A DNA stretch of 64,000 nucleotides, from NCBI RefSeq assembly GCF_000003815.2, contig NC_049987.1, positions 8,357,858 through 8,421,857 of the forward strand, read 5' to 3'. This document shows, in pieces, positions 24,500 through 38,300 of the stretch. Numbering within the stretch: position 1 is the stretch's first letter; each line of letters opens with the position of its first letter. A model generated the notes under the pieces. The model did not search any database. It saw only the letters and a program-made list of their open reading frames with translations, and was not told the origin of the DNA. This DNA is from Branchiostoma floridae (taxonomy: Eukaryota; Chordata; Leptocardii; Amphioxiformes; Branchiostomatidae). The position numbers and the translations under genes are program-made.

Positions 24500-27100
24500 G
24501 CGGGTACTCTAACATTAACTGTTTGATGAGTAACTCATTTTTGTTGTTTCTTTGTCTCGAGCCTAAACGTTTCATACTCTTTTGTGGATGATGCAATGTA
24601 GCTGACGCCATCACTGTAAATATTGTGGCAGTCGTTCATGTATTGAGGTCACCTGAGTTGTGCTGAATGGCGCAGCAGCTCCAGACCCTTGCGATTTAGC
24701 CCCGCCTATTGTAAGCTACTCGCATTTCAGCCCCTGGCTACCAAGACAGAGTAGCCGGCCCAACCAATAACCTAAGAACAAATATTTTTTGTGAGTTTCC
24801 CCACAAAAGACCTTCATCAAGACCACGTGATTGTTCACCTCTCATTGACCCAAACTATGTACTACGTGACTATCGAATACATTTGGCAATTTGCTCGCTA
24901 GTAAGGTCAACGACATCGGTCGGTTGAAAAATTCTGGCTCTAGTTTCCTTTACTATTAGAGTAACATGGAGAAGTTGGGGCTGTGTGTGTTGGACTTCCA
25001 TGCTTTGGGTCCACAGTAGCGTATAGATGGATCCTCTGAAGGACTCTTGCTTGTTACCTGAATGTACCTCGCTTGTCGTCTATATTGCCGTTGTGTGAGT
25101 GATGTGGAGAAGAAATGCCGGTAGTTTTGCATGGCTTACCTTTCGGCAATGGTGTCTTCTCCGGCCACTCTCCGCTTTGGGGCACCCAGAAAAGAGAACG
25201 TCCCGCGTTGCGCTTGAATTTTATGGTCTCATTCATGTATTACTCCGAACGGGCCATCTAAAGAGTGCCCCCCCCCCAAAAATAGACGGCTGCATATATA
25301 TATAGAAGCGAGTTTTAAGCGATGAGAAATTCCCTTTTTACCCAGTCCAAATGGTTGCAAAAGATAGATTGGTTAACTTTAGTTTGTAACTGAGGAAATG
25401 GGCTGGCACAGTTTGGCATCCACGCGCTGGGTCGGAGGTACACAGTCCTGGGCTGTGAGTGGTGCGGTTGTACACGAACAAAGAACGTATGACATGTTTA
25501 TTTTTCGTAGGCAATCTTATTTTATGATATAGGGTAAATGTGCTCAACATAGAATGAATAATAGATTCATGATATGTTCAAATTTCCTGTTTCGAGAAGC
25601 ATAACTCAAAATGCAGCTGGGCGATTTCTACGATATTTGGCAGGTGTGTAGCGGTTGTGTAAAGGATTGTCATGTGCGAGAATGGTTTAGCTAGCTTTTA
25701 CCTATGGTGCTGTATCGGGATTTGTATGTAATTGCGTTTGTCTGTTAACACGATAACTCGAGATGTTCTACATGGATGCTAATGATATTTTGTTGATAGG
25801 TAGGGGACACAGAAAGGAAGGTCAAGTTCGATAATGGGCCTCCTGGCGACTTGTTTTGGTACTGCAAGTGAGCGTCAAAGCTTGCGCCTAAATTTTCCAG
25901 AAGTGCCATGTTCATGATTTTTAAGTGGTGGATAGCTGTTGGGACTAGGAGTGAATGGTGTAATTTTGGGCCCCCTAGCAGCTTGTTTGGAACTGCAGTG
26001 GGTCTTATAGTTCGTAACTTTTAAGAAGGATAACTGCAGAGGGGATTGATGGATATTCTTTGCTCTTGGTAGGTAGGTACTTAGGGTGATTATCAACATA
26101 ATGAGATGCTAATTATGTAAACCGCGATCTACTTAATATAATTACTTTAACTTATACTGGAGAAGAATATCCCTTACAAAAGTGTCACCCTAGCCTGATC
26201 TCCTTCCCCTAAAAGGGCCAGTCACAGCAAATTAACCCCCTGCCCTCAGCCTCCTGGCCTCAGCAGGGAGATGACCCCTCAACTCAAAGACAAATCAAAG
26301 GTGGAGCAGAACTAATCGCCATGGCAGACCGTGGCAGGGATGTCAGTTCCCAGTAATTGGAGATGCCTTGAATTTACAAGTTTGGATCTTTGGTAACCTA
26401 AATGCTGTTCATAGAATTTAGTTTTGAATAGCTAATGGTGAGCATGACATAACTTTGAGACAATCAAATGTAAGGAACTTATTCCTATGTACTAAATAGA
26501 GGATTGCTTCTGTTACCAATCTAATCAGAGATGTGATTAACAGATTAGCCTGATGATGCACATGTCATTGACCTGTTAATTGTTTGCAGTGGAGAGAAGC
26601 ATGAACAAGTGTCTTTAGGCTCCGAGGTTTATATTCAAACCAAGTAAGCTCATTAGAAGTCTTTCTGCTTGGAGCAAAATATATTTCTGGTGACATTATA
26701 ATATGAGCCAGTGGTCAAGTGGCATTTTCAGTCAAGGCTGGGAAGATTAGCAGTGTTAATAGGCAATCAAACAGTCCTTCATTCTGATCATTATTATCCA
26801 TGCTATGATATTGGTAGCACATTTGTTGTTAGTAGCTTAAAGAGCATGACACTAGTACTTTTTTTAGAGTCCAAATACCCAGGTCTAACAGTCAGTCAGT
26901 CAATTAGTCGACACCGGACATCAACTCGGGAAGCTTGCTGGACCCTTATAACAGTGATCCATTCATTATACTCCAAAAAGGCTCTGAGTGTCTAGAGATT
27001 ATTTTATGTTTGCGCATAGAGAAATGTCTCGGTACCAGAGTGATGCATGCTAGTTCTAAGAGCTTGGCCAAGTTTTATAGCAGATGAGAGTAGTTACACA
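24500..27100. other. Intergenic between genes B and C, nothing assigned
   Basis: Only short open frames with no recognisable motif are seen. Positions 24,820-25,110 match the gene A upstream flank and so mark the edge of the A/B duplication. No convincing exon was found on either strand. Confidence 0.5.
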
Positions 27101-27556
27101 GAGAAATATCTGACCATCTATTACTTCAAGCCATACCAGAACTTCAAATGAAGAAGGTGAATCCTCGGGGGGGGGGGGGGGGTCATATACCGCCATGGCT
27201 ACTGTCCAACTTCTATGAAGAGCTTGCTCCTGCAATGTGCAATATCTACAATGCATGCTTACAACATTCCCTTACAATGGACAGAAGAACTGGTAGTGCC
27301 AGTACCGAAGGTGACCAGGCCCAAAGGTCTTGAAGATTTCAGGTGCATTTCCCTAACGAGCTATCTGGGTAAGGTGTACGAGGTGTTTCTCCGGGACTTA
27401 TTGCTACAGGACACAAATCACCTGATTCATGACTCTCAGCATGGTTTCAGAAAGTCTTCTGCACTCATCCAGACAACGCAATCCTGGTTTGATGCGGTTA
27501 ACAGTTCTCCTAATGCAAGTGAGCATCACTTAGAACTAAATAGGTTGGTATCGTAG
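27100..27556 (+). pseudogene. Decayed LINE reverse-transcriptase fragment
   Basis: IPPWLLSNFYEELAPAMCN in one frame continues as PVPKVTRPKGLEDFRCISLT and QHGFRKSS in another. This order (IPPW..., P..K......FR.ISLTS, HGFR) is typical of non-LTR retrotransposon reverse transcriptases. A frameshift and a run of 16 G (27167-27182) show that it is dead, and both ends are truncated. Confidence 0.78.
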
Positions 27557-27679
27557 GGTAGAGTGACAGCAATTAGTTAATGTGCCTAGCAACCGCCGGG
27601 TCCTCTCAGTTCTGTGATATCCTTTGTCAGCTGGCCGAAGAAGGCTTGCACTGGGAGATCGAATAAACACGATATTTCG

Positions 27680-27910
27680 CTGTTACTCTGTTTTATAATG
27701 TTTTTACAGCGCTTTTCTATAGTGTCATTTTTAATGACACAGTCTTGTGAACACGTTTTTTTGCTATTGCTCTGTTTTATTAAGTTTTTACTGCGCTTTT
27801 CTATAACTTTGTCATTCTAAAGACACAGTCTTCTGAACACGTATTTTTGCTATTACTGTGTTTTATAAAGTTTTTACAGCGCTTTTCTATGTGTCATTCT
27901 AAAGACACAT
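27680..27910. repeat. Three imperfect tandem units of about 84-96 bp
   Basis: Each unit holds TTTTTACAGCGCTTTTCTAT (one base changed in unit two), then GTCATT...GACACA and ACACGT. GCTTTTCTAT recurs at 27711, 27795 and 27891. Confidence 0.85.
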
Positions 27911-28825
27911 TTACTTAACAGACATATACATGTATGGATATCTATAGGTATGAATAAGTCAACATATTGAGTATAGTATGTCCTTTACACTATTGGTTCT
28001 ACAGTATAAGCATTTGTGGATATATTTTCCTATAACATAAACACACAGTACTGGTGCTGGTGTTCCTGCAATGAAACCCTCCCAGAGGGTCAGCCAGCCA
28101 GCAGACAGGCCGACCTGGGGTCACTGGTAGGGTTGGAGCAATTACTATGCCTGTCAATCAGCTATTTTGTCTTTGCGGGGCTATGGATGGGGGGATCTGA
28201 GTAGCCTGGCGTGATAGCCAGCCAGGTAGACTGTGTAAAATACCTCTGACTTAACTCGCGATTGCAAAACTTTACTTACTATTTTCATGAGATGGACACA
28301 AACATTCACCAAGGTAGGGCCGTAACAATCCTTACGTATGACCCTTAGATAACCCTTAGATGACCTATTATCTAATACATAGGCCAGTCACTCAAAGTTT
28401 GTTCATTATTTCTTTTTTTACGAAAAGACTGCAATGTACATTTTGTAGAGTGATATCTTATCTAAAACTAAAGACCTAGCCTAACCTAGCCTAACTAAAG
28501 ACCTTACATCCAGCTTTGCTATATTAACATCTCGTATTAAGCTGTATTTGGTGCTTAGCTGGCCCATTATAGCCATAATTACATACATTAATCATTGAGA
28601 AACAACGACCTTCGATAAAAAATGTTTATTTGGCGAATATGTGTGTTCGAGGAACTCTAGTTGTGAATGCGCCCATGCAAAACACGTCTTATAACATAGA
28701 AGTCTATGGGAAGAAAACAACTCATGCATGAGACTTATAGCGTCCTTATACTGTGTGTGTAACACTATAAAATGCTTTCAACCCTGAGGCGTCGCCAAGA
28801 TAAATCATTAACTGCTTCTTATTCG

Positions 28826-28886
28826 CCACCCAATTTTCTGTTGTTGATATCAGTCATATCACTGAGTATCAACGACAGAAAAATGG
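28826..28886. repeat. Hairpin in the gene C upstream region
   Basis: ACCCAATTTTCTGTTGTTGA pairs with the inverse near TCAACGACAGAAAAATGGGT. It adjoins a dispersed repeat at 28,768-28,830. Confidence 0.6.
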
Positions 28887-29270
28887 GTGCTTTCTGTGGA
28901 AAAATTCTTTGATCACTGGTCTCACAGGGACTGCTTTGGTGAAAGCTATGAAAGACGATGAAAGACAACAATAATTGCATGTATTTCACTACTTTGTGAT
29001 GATGATGATATTAAGTCATTCGCGGCTGACACGTTGGGGTGAAATGACACACACTCCTATAGATATTTGCATAAGTGTCAAACATTTTGACCTGAGGTGT
29101 TTTTACTACAGCCCTGTTCATCCAACTTCGTGACCTAGTTTAACTACACGTTTGGCCAACCGTAGCCAATAAACCATACCGACCGTCTTGTAGGTCGCAC
29201 CGTACGGTCACATGAAGATCACACCGGTGTTGGTCATCTGTTCTCTGATTGGTCAGGGAAAATGTTTGTC

Positions 29271-29283
29271 AGGTCAAAGTTCC
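29271..29283 (+). promoter_or_regulatory. Nuclear-receptor DR1-like site before gene C
   Basis: AGGTCAAAGTTCC lies about 57-69 bases before the gene C ATG and resembles the HNF4/COUP direct-repeat-1 consensus. ATTGG (CCAAT inverse) lies about 20 bases further upstream. The core promoter is not otherwise obvious. Confidence 0.4.
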
Positions 29284-29339
29284 AAATTCTTGTGAGCCCA
29301 ATTGGTTGCACATTCGTTCATTTGGGACAATAAGCCAAA

Positions 29340-32300
29340 ATGAAAATTACATCAAGGACCATCCTAGCTGTGATGTTTCTCTCATGCTGCCTACAGTCAA
29401 CCTACGCACAGTCACCGGCACTGACGGAATTTATGAGCTACTTTATAGGACTGGAGAAGAACAAACCGATCGACTGGCAAACCACTCTGTACTTCCTCTT
29501 TACTGGTCAACTCGACCCGAAATGTTACAACCAAGCCTATACTGTGCACAATGACACTATACTGGCCAAGTCGTACGCTGGAATTAGTAAGTGCAACTTT
29601 GATTTTGGTCCAGTCTATATGTTGTATGACACAAGGATGTCCAAAGGACGGCGTGAGTCATAACAACATTACTTCTGGTTTTACAGGTCGCTCCCAGCAA
29701 ACGCACACTGTTTGTGTTGAACTTTGGTCACTGTTGGTTATACAATGGTTACTCCCGTGTCAACATATGACATAAACACAGGTTTTCTTGCGGAAATCAA
29801 TTGTGGTCATAATGTAATTTGTTAATTTGTAAATTACGAATTCTGCAGTTGGTTAATGGCTAAACTTCAAATTACATTCAATGAATCTGAGCTGCTCCTA
29901 TACGCAAGTCAGACAGGCATGCACAAATGAGATGTAGTTGGGAAAACATGCATTTCACTTCCCATAGATTTCAGAGCACGATTAGTTAGTAAGTTGCAAC
30001 TAAATTTATTTCGAATTCAAATAGCGAAGTGCTGTACGACCACGTTTATCAATTGAGGGCAGATGGTGCATACGCCATGATTGCAGTATCATTGACTATA
30101 AAAGCGAAATTGCACCACGAATGACAGTGCGTATCCCATTTGCCCCATTAGTGGTGGACAGTACAGGAAAACTGACCCCATCAGGGCTGTTCCAAGGCAA
30201 CTGGCAGGAACTAGGCGACTACAGGGAATGTACAGTAGATGCTAAAAATGCCTGGGACAGGCCTGAAGACATTGAACCCATGTACTGCCTGGTGCTGTGG
30301 GGAGGGATACCAGCGGTAAGGACGGTAACATGTAGTTGTAACGTAGGGAAGACTATTCAGGATAACTGCCAAGCTATTAAAATGTACATGTGGGATAGAA
30401 GTTTATGTCAATATGACAAGCGTTACGGGGCAGCTGACAAGGACACTATTCTTGAAATGAAACGTTTACGTTTTCAATGCGGTGCTTAACGTTAGCGTCT
30501 GAATTATGTTCGTGACCTTGTACGTACAATTCAACCTTTATTTTTTCCCCCAGGAGCTTTCAGCCTACACCCCGTACTACACACAGGGCGTTTGTGTTCC
30601 CAAATCCTGCAGTGACCGTGCGGTAGGAAATCTAACATGGACAGGTAGGCCTTTTGGGGTGTTTTTTTTTTATGTCAAGGCATAATATGAGTATATGAGT
30701 ACGTTCCTTCGTTCGTTTGTTTGTTTCGTGATTGCATGTGTGTGTGTGTGTGCTAGGCCTAATTGAAGTCATTGCATTATCAAAACCATAAAATGATGGA
30801 CTGACCAGAAAGGCTTATTATGATTCATGTCTACCGCGAATAAGTTTTTTTTCGGCAGTTCATGCAGATATTCTATCCAACTAAGATTACCACTCAGAGG
30901 ATTGGTCAAGCATTAAGTTGTAAGCGGGCTAACGCCGGCCCTAATAGTCTGGCACCCAGGGTAATACAAAACTACAAAGGGTATCAATCATGATGTTATT
31001 CGTTTTTCCCATTCACGAAGGTTTTCTCGGGGTGAAGCCGATGCCATCCTGGGTCCCAATCGCAGTGTTCTGTCAGAGAGAGGAGACGTACGCCACCTAC
31101 TCACCTGAGGCAATTGTTGCACTGTACGTTAGCTTCACACTTACCACAGATACATACATATACATGAAGAACATCTTTAATATCGTCATCACTTTTCACG
31201 TTATGTGCCCCTGATTAAGATCTATGTATACTATACAATTGCATATATCATTAAAACCTGATTATGACATTGATTACTTGATCATGCCATACTTCTTAGG
31301 CCCGTTTTTTAACAAGACCAGAGATTGAAATTTTGGTGACGACTCAGGGGCGGAGCCTACATTGCATCATTGAGCTTGGTTTAAAAATATGTTGTGACGT
31401 AACGTCTCAAACTGTAATTTTACCCTGTATGTACACAAAAATGATGGTGCACGTACAGAACGTCCAGTGATAATGGTTTTACAGAGTTGATTGTACTTTG
31501 TGTTACAGGATGATTATCTCTATAATTCTTGGTGTTCTCGCGGTCAGCACGCTTTATGAGCTCATCATCACCATGCGCTTCTCACAAGAGGAAAGGAAAT
31601 ACTTAACTACCTGTAAGTGGTTAGATATACAGCTTTGTGATTTTCTCTGAAGATACCTTTCAACTTTTAGGCGTACATAGTCATAGTGAATATTTTAGAT
31701 AAATATAGAAAATACAGATATGCAGCCAAGGATATCTTCAAACTTCAAATGTAAAAGTTTAACGGGAAATGTAATAATACGTACACACCGTTAAGAGATC
31801 TGATATATTTGATCTGTTTTGTTTCTAAGTTATATCTTTGACAGCAGACATTAGACTCGTGAAACCATTGACGAACCGTAAATTACATTTCATGTGTGTC
31901 GTCGTCGTTGTTTTTTATCCTTGGATCATTGAAAAATTTTTGTGCCATCTGAAAGCAAGAGTTGGCCGGCTCTGTCTGTCCTGTTCGGTGTACTCCAACA
32001 CGAAGAAGGTGTTCAACACGTACCAGCACCCCGGGCAACTTCCGGCGCTTCACGGCATTCGGGTCATCAGTACCCTGTGGATCATCTATGGACACACAGA
32101 CTTCTTCACACTCTCCAACATCGAAATATGTCAGTGTATCTGAATGATAGTTGATTTGGTTGATTCATATGACCCATTTAAGTTAGAAAAGAATTAACAG
32201 AAACTAGTTTGTCGGAGACAACTTATGTTTCCTTCTACTAAGCTCATTAGAGATACATTTTTTTTTTCAAAACATTACTTGAAATGATGGGTTGTGAAAG

Positions 32301-35300
32301 GGAATGTTCCTCTCTACAGCTAACAAGGAGGAAAAGGCGCAAGCTAGCGACGAGTGGTGGTACTTCATCAAAGGAAACATGGACATGGCAGTCGATACAT
32401 TTCTTCTACTCAGGTACTGTACGAAACAACGTCTTCTATCACAGAAACAAAACACTGTTTTCTCTTAGAATGCAGTATCGTCACAATCGTACGGCAAACT
32501 TATGTAATACCTAAAGCAAACCATAATTTTTCATGACCATTTGACTCATGCATTCAATCCCGAGGTATCGATTTTTCTTTTGTTTCAACTTAAATCGTAT
32601 ATGGCAGTTCTCCAAAAGATGCTAGCTTTCTGTTTGGATTGTATTGCAAAACACCTTCTATCTCAGTGGAGAAGAATTCACCCTGCATCTACCCCTCAAG
32701 GGATTCATGTATTATTTGAAGAATTATCATGTTTTTTCTTTATCTTCCAGTGGTTTGTTGGTGACGTACCTCTTCATGAAGCAGATGAAGAAGACGGGTG
32801 GACAGTTTACATGGAGAGACTATGGTCTACACGTCTTACACCGTTATTTCAGGTAGGACAGTTTACATGGAGAGACTATGGTCTACACGTCTTACACCGT
32901 TATTTCAGGTAGGACAGTTTACATGGAGAGACTACTATACTGTCTACACGTCTTACACTGAGGTAGGACAGTTTACATGGAGAGACTATGGTCTACATGT
33001 CTTACACCGTTATTTCAGGTAGGGAAGTTTACATGGAAAGGCTATGATGTACACGTCTTACACCGTTATTTCACGTATAAACTTTTGCATTTTGGTGGTG
33101 TTTTAACGCAAGCTCTTTGGCAAAATATTCATAGTGGGAGGCTGTGTAGTGTATCTAATATTGGTCTACAAAAATATGGAATGTCTGGTTTCTCGTGGAA
33201 CTAATGAATTTTTTCTAACAAATTAACCTGAAAGGACATCATTAAAAATATTCATAAATGTATTCTATTCCCAGGCTGACACCAGTATACGCCTTCCTGA
33301 TCATGATCTTCACCTGCCTGACGGTGTACATGGGGTCGGGACCGTGGTGGGCTCTCCATGACAACTGGACCATGCCGAGTGTACGCGCCTGCCAGACGTA
33401 CTGGTGGGCAAACCTGCTCTACATCAACAACTATGTCGGACAAGGGGTAAAGCTATATCCATTTGAAATATGTATCGAATTGGATAAATAGTCCTTACTT
33501 TCTTTCATTAAGGATTTTTCGTCTCCTTAATTCTATTAGCCTCCTTCGCAGACTTCTAGCGAGGCTGGCTTTTAAGCCAGTCGCTCGAAGTCTGTAAATG
33601 AGGCTAAATCTATCGATATCATATATCCCACATACACACGCGTCCAGACACTTATTTAAATGCCAGATTAGTATTAGCACACACACATACATGTAACGTT
33701 ATATGTACCAGATACTTGGTGACATGCACGATAAGCAGTCCTGCATTTACATGTATTTCTTAATTCAACAAGAAATCAACGGATATTATTAGCCATCCAG
33801 GTGATAAGGTACACGATACAAAAATTACTGAAGAAACTGAATCAGACACTGACAAAAGAATGCCATCTGAAATGTTTGGTCGTGTACAGACGTACCCATT
33901 AGCTTAAGTAATTTTTTCGTGTTGCAAATCAAAGCATATTTGTAAATCTTATACAGTTTTATCCTTTGTTGAAATAGTGTTTCGGCCACGGCTGGTACCT
34001 TGCTGTGGACATGCAGCTCTACGTGAGTCTTGCAGGGGTTCTCGTGATACTATACAAGTAAGTCAAGTAATGTCTGTGAAATAATTAATAAAGAAGAGCA
34101 TCTTAAGAAGTTGCACAACTATCACATTTAGTCCTAACTTCTCATATGCATTCATAGTCGACGAAAACAAGAAAATAGTTGAACAAACAATTTGCTACAA
34201 CCCTTGCCCATAACATATGAGAAAAGAATTTCTTTTATCTTTGTCCAAAGCAAAGTTGTTGTTACATTGTATTTTTCTTCTTGCTCTCAAAATACTGATA
34301 ACGTAAAGCGCCATCGTCATCAAGTCTTTCTGTTGCCCTTCAGGTATCCAAAAGTAGGAGCTGTAATCACCTGTAGTCTTATCGGGTCCGGCCTGTTCCT
34401 GAGCGGAATCCTGTATCATTTCGTAGTCAAGTACGTATTAAGTGAAAAATGAAAACATTTCAGAATACAAATATGTTCCAGACTTTGCGCTGTTCGTATG
34501 ATTTGCTATTTGTAATGATTTGTTCGCGTATAAAAACTTCTTGTTCATTTTCTTTGCATTCCTCCAAGAGCCACATTCGTAAACTATTTTTCTTCAATAA
34601 TCAATGGAACAAAACGTTTGCCCATCACTAATCTTTTTCTAGTTGTGAATAATCGACATTTCTTCAAACACTGCAATCCCATGATTTAGGCCAGCGTCAC
34701 ATTTCCAAACCGGGGCCCGGCCGGGCTGTTTGTGGAAACAAAAAATAGACATGTATACGTCAAAATGTACACAAACAATTCCCACGACTATTCTCTTTAC
34801 GTCTTTTGTAATTTGATATCCTTTACATAATGCTTTTTGCTTTTCGTTCTCGAAAGCTGCCCGGCCGGGACCCGGTTTGGAACTGTGACGTAAGCCTTAG
34901 GCTTAGGTCACATTTCCTACCAGGGGCCCGGCCGGGATGTTTTAAGAAACGAAAAATTAAAATGTTTACCTAGAAATATACACATATCATGCCTATGTAC
35001 CTTATTTTGACATTTTGTGTATTTTGATGTCTTTTATGTCATTCTTTTCGCTCCCCAAAACTGCCCGGCCGGGCCCCTTTGTGGAAATGTGACTTTAGCA
35101 TTAAAAGGACACGGACTACTTGCTACAGCTTATCGAAATGTAGAACTTCAAAGAGCTATCAAAGTCGCGCATTATTTTACTTAACTGTAGTGAGGGTGGC
35201 GGGGACTATGTTGGCACCACGTACCAATGGACGATTACCAGGATGGCGCCGTACTTCATTGGGATGCTGCTCGGGTACTGGCTTTTCAGGACCAACAGGA

Positions 35301-38300
35301 AAGTTCCCGATACCTCTAACACAAGGGTAGGTCCATACAGAGAACTTGTATTAGATACGTACTAGATAGGATATCCTATACAGAGCTGCTTTGTCTTCTA
35401 TTGCTTTAAACCCATTTAACAGTTAACCATTCAACTTTGTTTATATCAACATGCCGGTAAGGCCTAGGTCCCAATTCCAAACTTTTTCAAGCTTTTGGGA
35501 ACAAAAAAAAATATGAAAAGCAACAAAACACACAGAACTTGAAACAATAGTAAGGGGCATAATTTGTGTATATTCCTTGGTAAACAGTTTCATTTTTCGT
35601 TTCCGGAAACATCCCAGCCGTGCGCCGTTTCGGAAATGGGACCTAAGCCTAAATAAGATATGATCTCTACATCATCATCACCTCTTTTATCTCCGTGCAA
35701 AACAAGCTCATTGTCCATGTTGACAAGTGCCAAGTCATTGGACCTTACTTAGATTATTCATTTCTATGCTGTAACTTTGGGAAATCACATTTACCTACAA
35801 TAACATATATATGCTTTCCCACTTGACCGTTGAGAATTAGTAGGAAATTTTGAACGCTTTATGTTGCAGAGGTTGATGTTGCTAGGTTGGATTGTTGGCA
35901 CTGCCTGTGCTCTGGTGGCCTTGGTCACCCCATTCCGGACTCCTGAAGCTAACCTCCTTAGTCAACCCGCCTGGAGAACTTTTGACAGAAGTTTGTTCTC
36001 TGTTGGAGTCGCTTGGGTTGTGTACGCCTGCTGCGTGGGATACGGAGGTAAGACACAAGAAAGTTCTAATACAGATCTTCTTTAAATATTTAGATTCTCA
36101 GTACAACTGCTCATAACAAGCTGGTTTGCAAATCTATAATAATTGTAACCAAAACAAAACGCTAGGGGGGCAAACTTCTGCCCCAAGAGCTATCTTACCA
36201 CTAAAATCACTCCCGAAGTATAGCCAGAACACGAGATATCAAAACCAGAATTTCTGATGATGTACCGTAGAAAGCCGCTAGGGGCTATCAAACTTGACCT
36301 TCGTTTTCCCGCACCCTACTCCGCTACCAAATATCATACAGGTCTATCTCAAGTTATGTTGGCAACTAACACAAATAAACAGGACCGAAAACATAATCTT
36401 CTTGGCGATGGTAAAGATTTGAAATATTAAGTCACATAGCGTTCATCATGGCATTGGTTTCCATACAGGTATCATCTCGGAGTTCCTGTCGTGGAGCGGC
36501 TGGTTACCGTTAAGTCGCCTGACCTACACGGCGTACCTCGTCCATCCCATGATCATGCAGGTCTACTACATGTCTTACAAGGGGGCGCTGTTGTACTCAG
36601 GGATCAACTGGGTAAGACACTGATGATGATTGTCAATAACAGGCAGCTAGATATTGGACTGAGCCGATGGATGGTACAAATTCAAAGGAAGAAACAAACA
36701 TGGCTTTTTTGGCTTAAAGTAAATAACCTATGCAATGTTAACGTTGTTTCAAACAATTCTGAGGCTAACGTCACATTTCCATACCGGAGCCACCCCGGAC
36801 TGTTCGTGGAAACGAATAAATTAGAAATGTGTACATAAGAGGTATACACAACTAATGGCCACAACTCTTCTCTTTACGTCTTGTGTAGTATGGTACTTTT
36901 TTTTCGTTCCCGAAAGCTGCCCGGCCGGGCCCGGTTTGGGAATGTGACGAAGGCCTAAGCTAGTGAGAGCAGAATGCGTGCATGTTGACGACATTGAAGA
37001 TCCTAAGCCGTTGGCAATGAGAGCACGTGCTCTCTGGGTATGGAGGTAATTCGGTCATGATGTCTCGTTGGATTTCACATTTCCTCAGTGGTTCCTGTTC
37101 GTGAGTTTCTCCTTCCTGGCGTTTGTGTGTGGTTTTGCTGCCTCCATGATGGCGGAGGTTCCCTTCCTGGAGCTGGAGAAGATCCTCCTTCCCAATCGCA
37201 GGGGCAGAGAGGCTAAACCTGAGGCAGCGTCTGAGAGTGGTCACGAAAGCGTAGCCGATAAAACAGCAGGTACTCACATTCATCTATATCTATATCACAT
37301 CTATATCATCAGATGCGCAATTTAACACATTATACAATGTAGGCCATTATATAGTATGTCTGAACTTACCATCATATCAATTTTACATTTACTGTTGTTT
37401 TAATGATACCTAATGATAGGCTACGCTTCTATGTAACGATATGTTCTTCATTAATGTTTTCTTAGCAACAGTAAACTAGCGCTAATCTCCAAGCAGATCT
37501 TGCTAGGCATAAGATAGTATCGTAAGCTGGGGAAGGAGTTTTGCCGGCAGAGGAGTAAATTGGCCTTTGCGAAATGTATTCAAGTTCGCGAGGATTTAAT
37601 TTCGCGGTAGCGGGAAAAATAACTTTTCGCGGTGGTTTTAAGTTCGCGGTAGCACCATGTTCTGTGATCATTTACTGCCATGGAAAATGTTCGCGGTGGT
37701 TTTAAGTTCGCGGTGAAGCGGCCACCGCGAAAACCGCGAACATTAAACCATCGCGAAAGTTTCTGCATTTACAGTACCGTCTTGTTCCACGCAAGATCTG
37801 CTTGGAGATTAATCTAGCGCAGCAAGTCGTGTTTGATACTCTCTCATTTTTGTTTAAGTCTGCTGTCTAGATAAAGGCATTGCCAGGATGTATTTTTACA
37901 GGTTGAAAAGCACAAAATCGGTACTTTTGTTTGAAGGCCTTTCAAGTTTTTAGAGACGCCACAGTGACAGGGCCTTCTTTAGAGTATAGGAATAGGTTTG
38001 AAAAAATGTTGCAGATTCTCACCTGCAATCCTTCTGCAATTCATTTTTGGCTACACCTCCAGGAAGTGGCCCAGACAGATGAGAACTTCGCAGCTTCGGG
38101 TAGCGGGAAAATGGCTATTTTGAACACTGCCATGCATATGGCTGTGTATCTGTGTTTTAGTCATACATGCAATTCACAACAGACGGTTGATTTTCTTTAC
38201 AGACGACAGTAACCCAAATCTACCGCTGCTCCGCCATGGTGGGTATGGCACGACCGGCACAACCGAGACCGCGGGGAACGGCGATGCTGTCTGCGTTACT

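Noticed and set aside
27167-27182. G16 run as a possible G-quadruplex signal
   Set aside because: It lies in a dead retrotransposon fragment and may be a replication or sequencing artefact.
30121-30489. 122-codon open frame with its own ATG in gene C
   Set aside because: It is exon 2 (30152-30315) plus flanking intron; the ATG at 30121 is intronic.
32541-33204. Open frames reading QFTWRDYGLHVLHRYFR several times, as if a repeat protein
   Set aside because: These are translations of the 56-bp intronic copies of exon 8. The period is not a multiple of three and only the first copy belongs to the spliced gene C.
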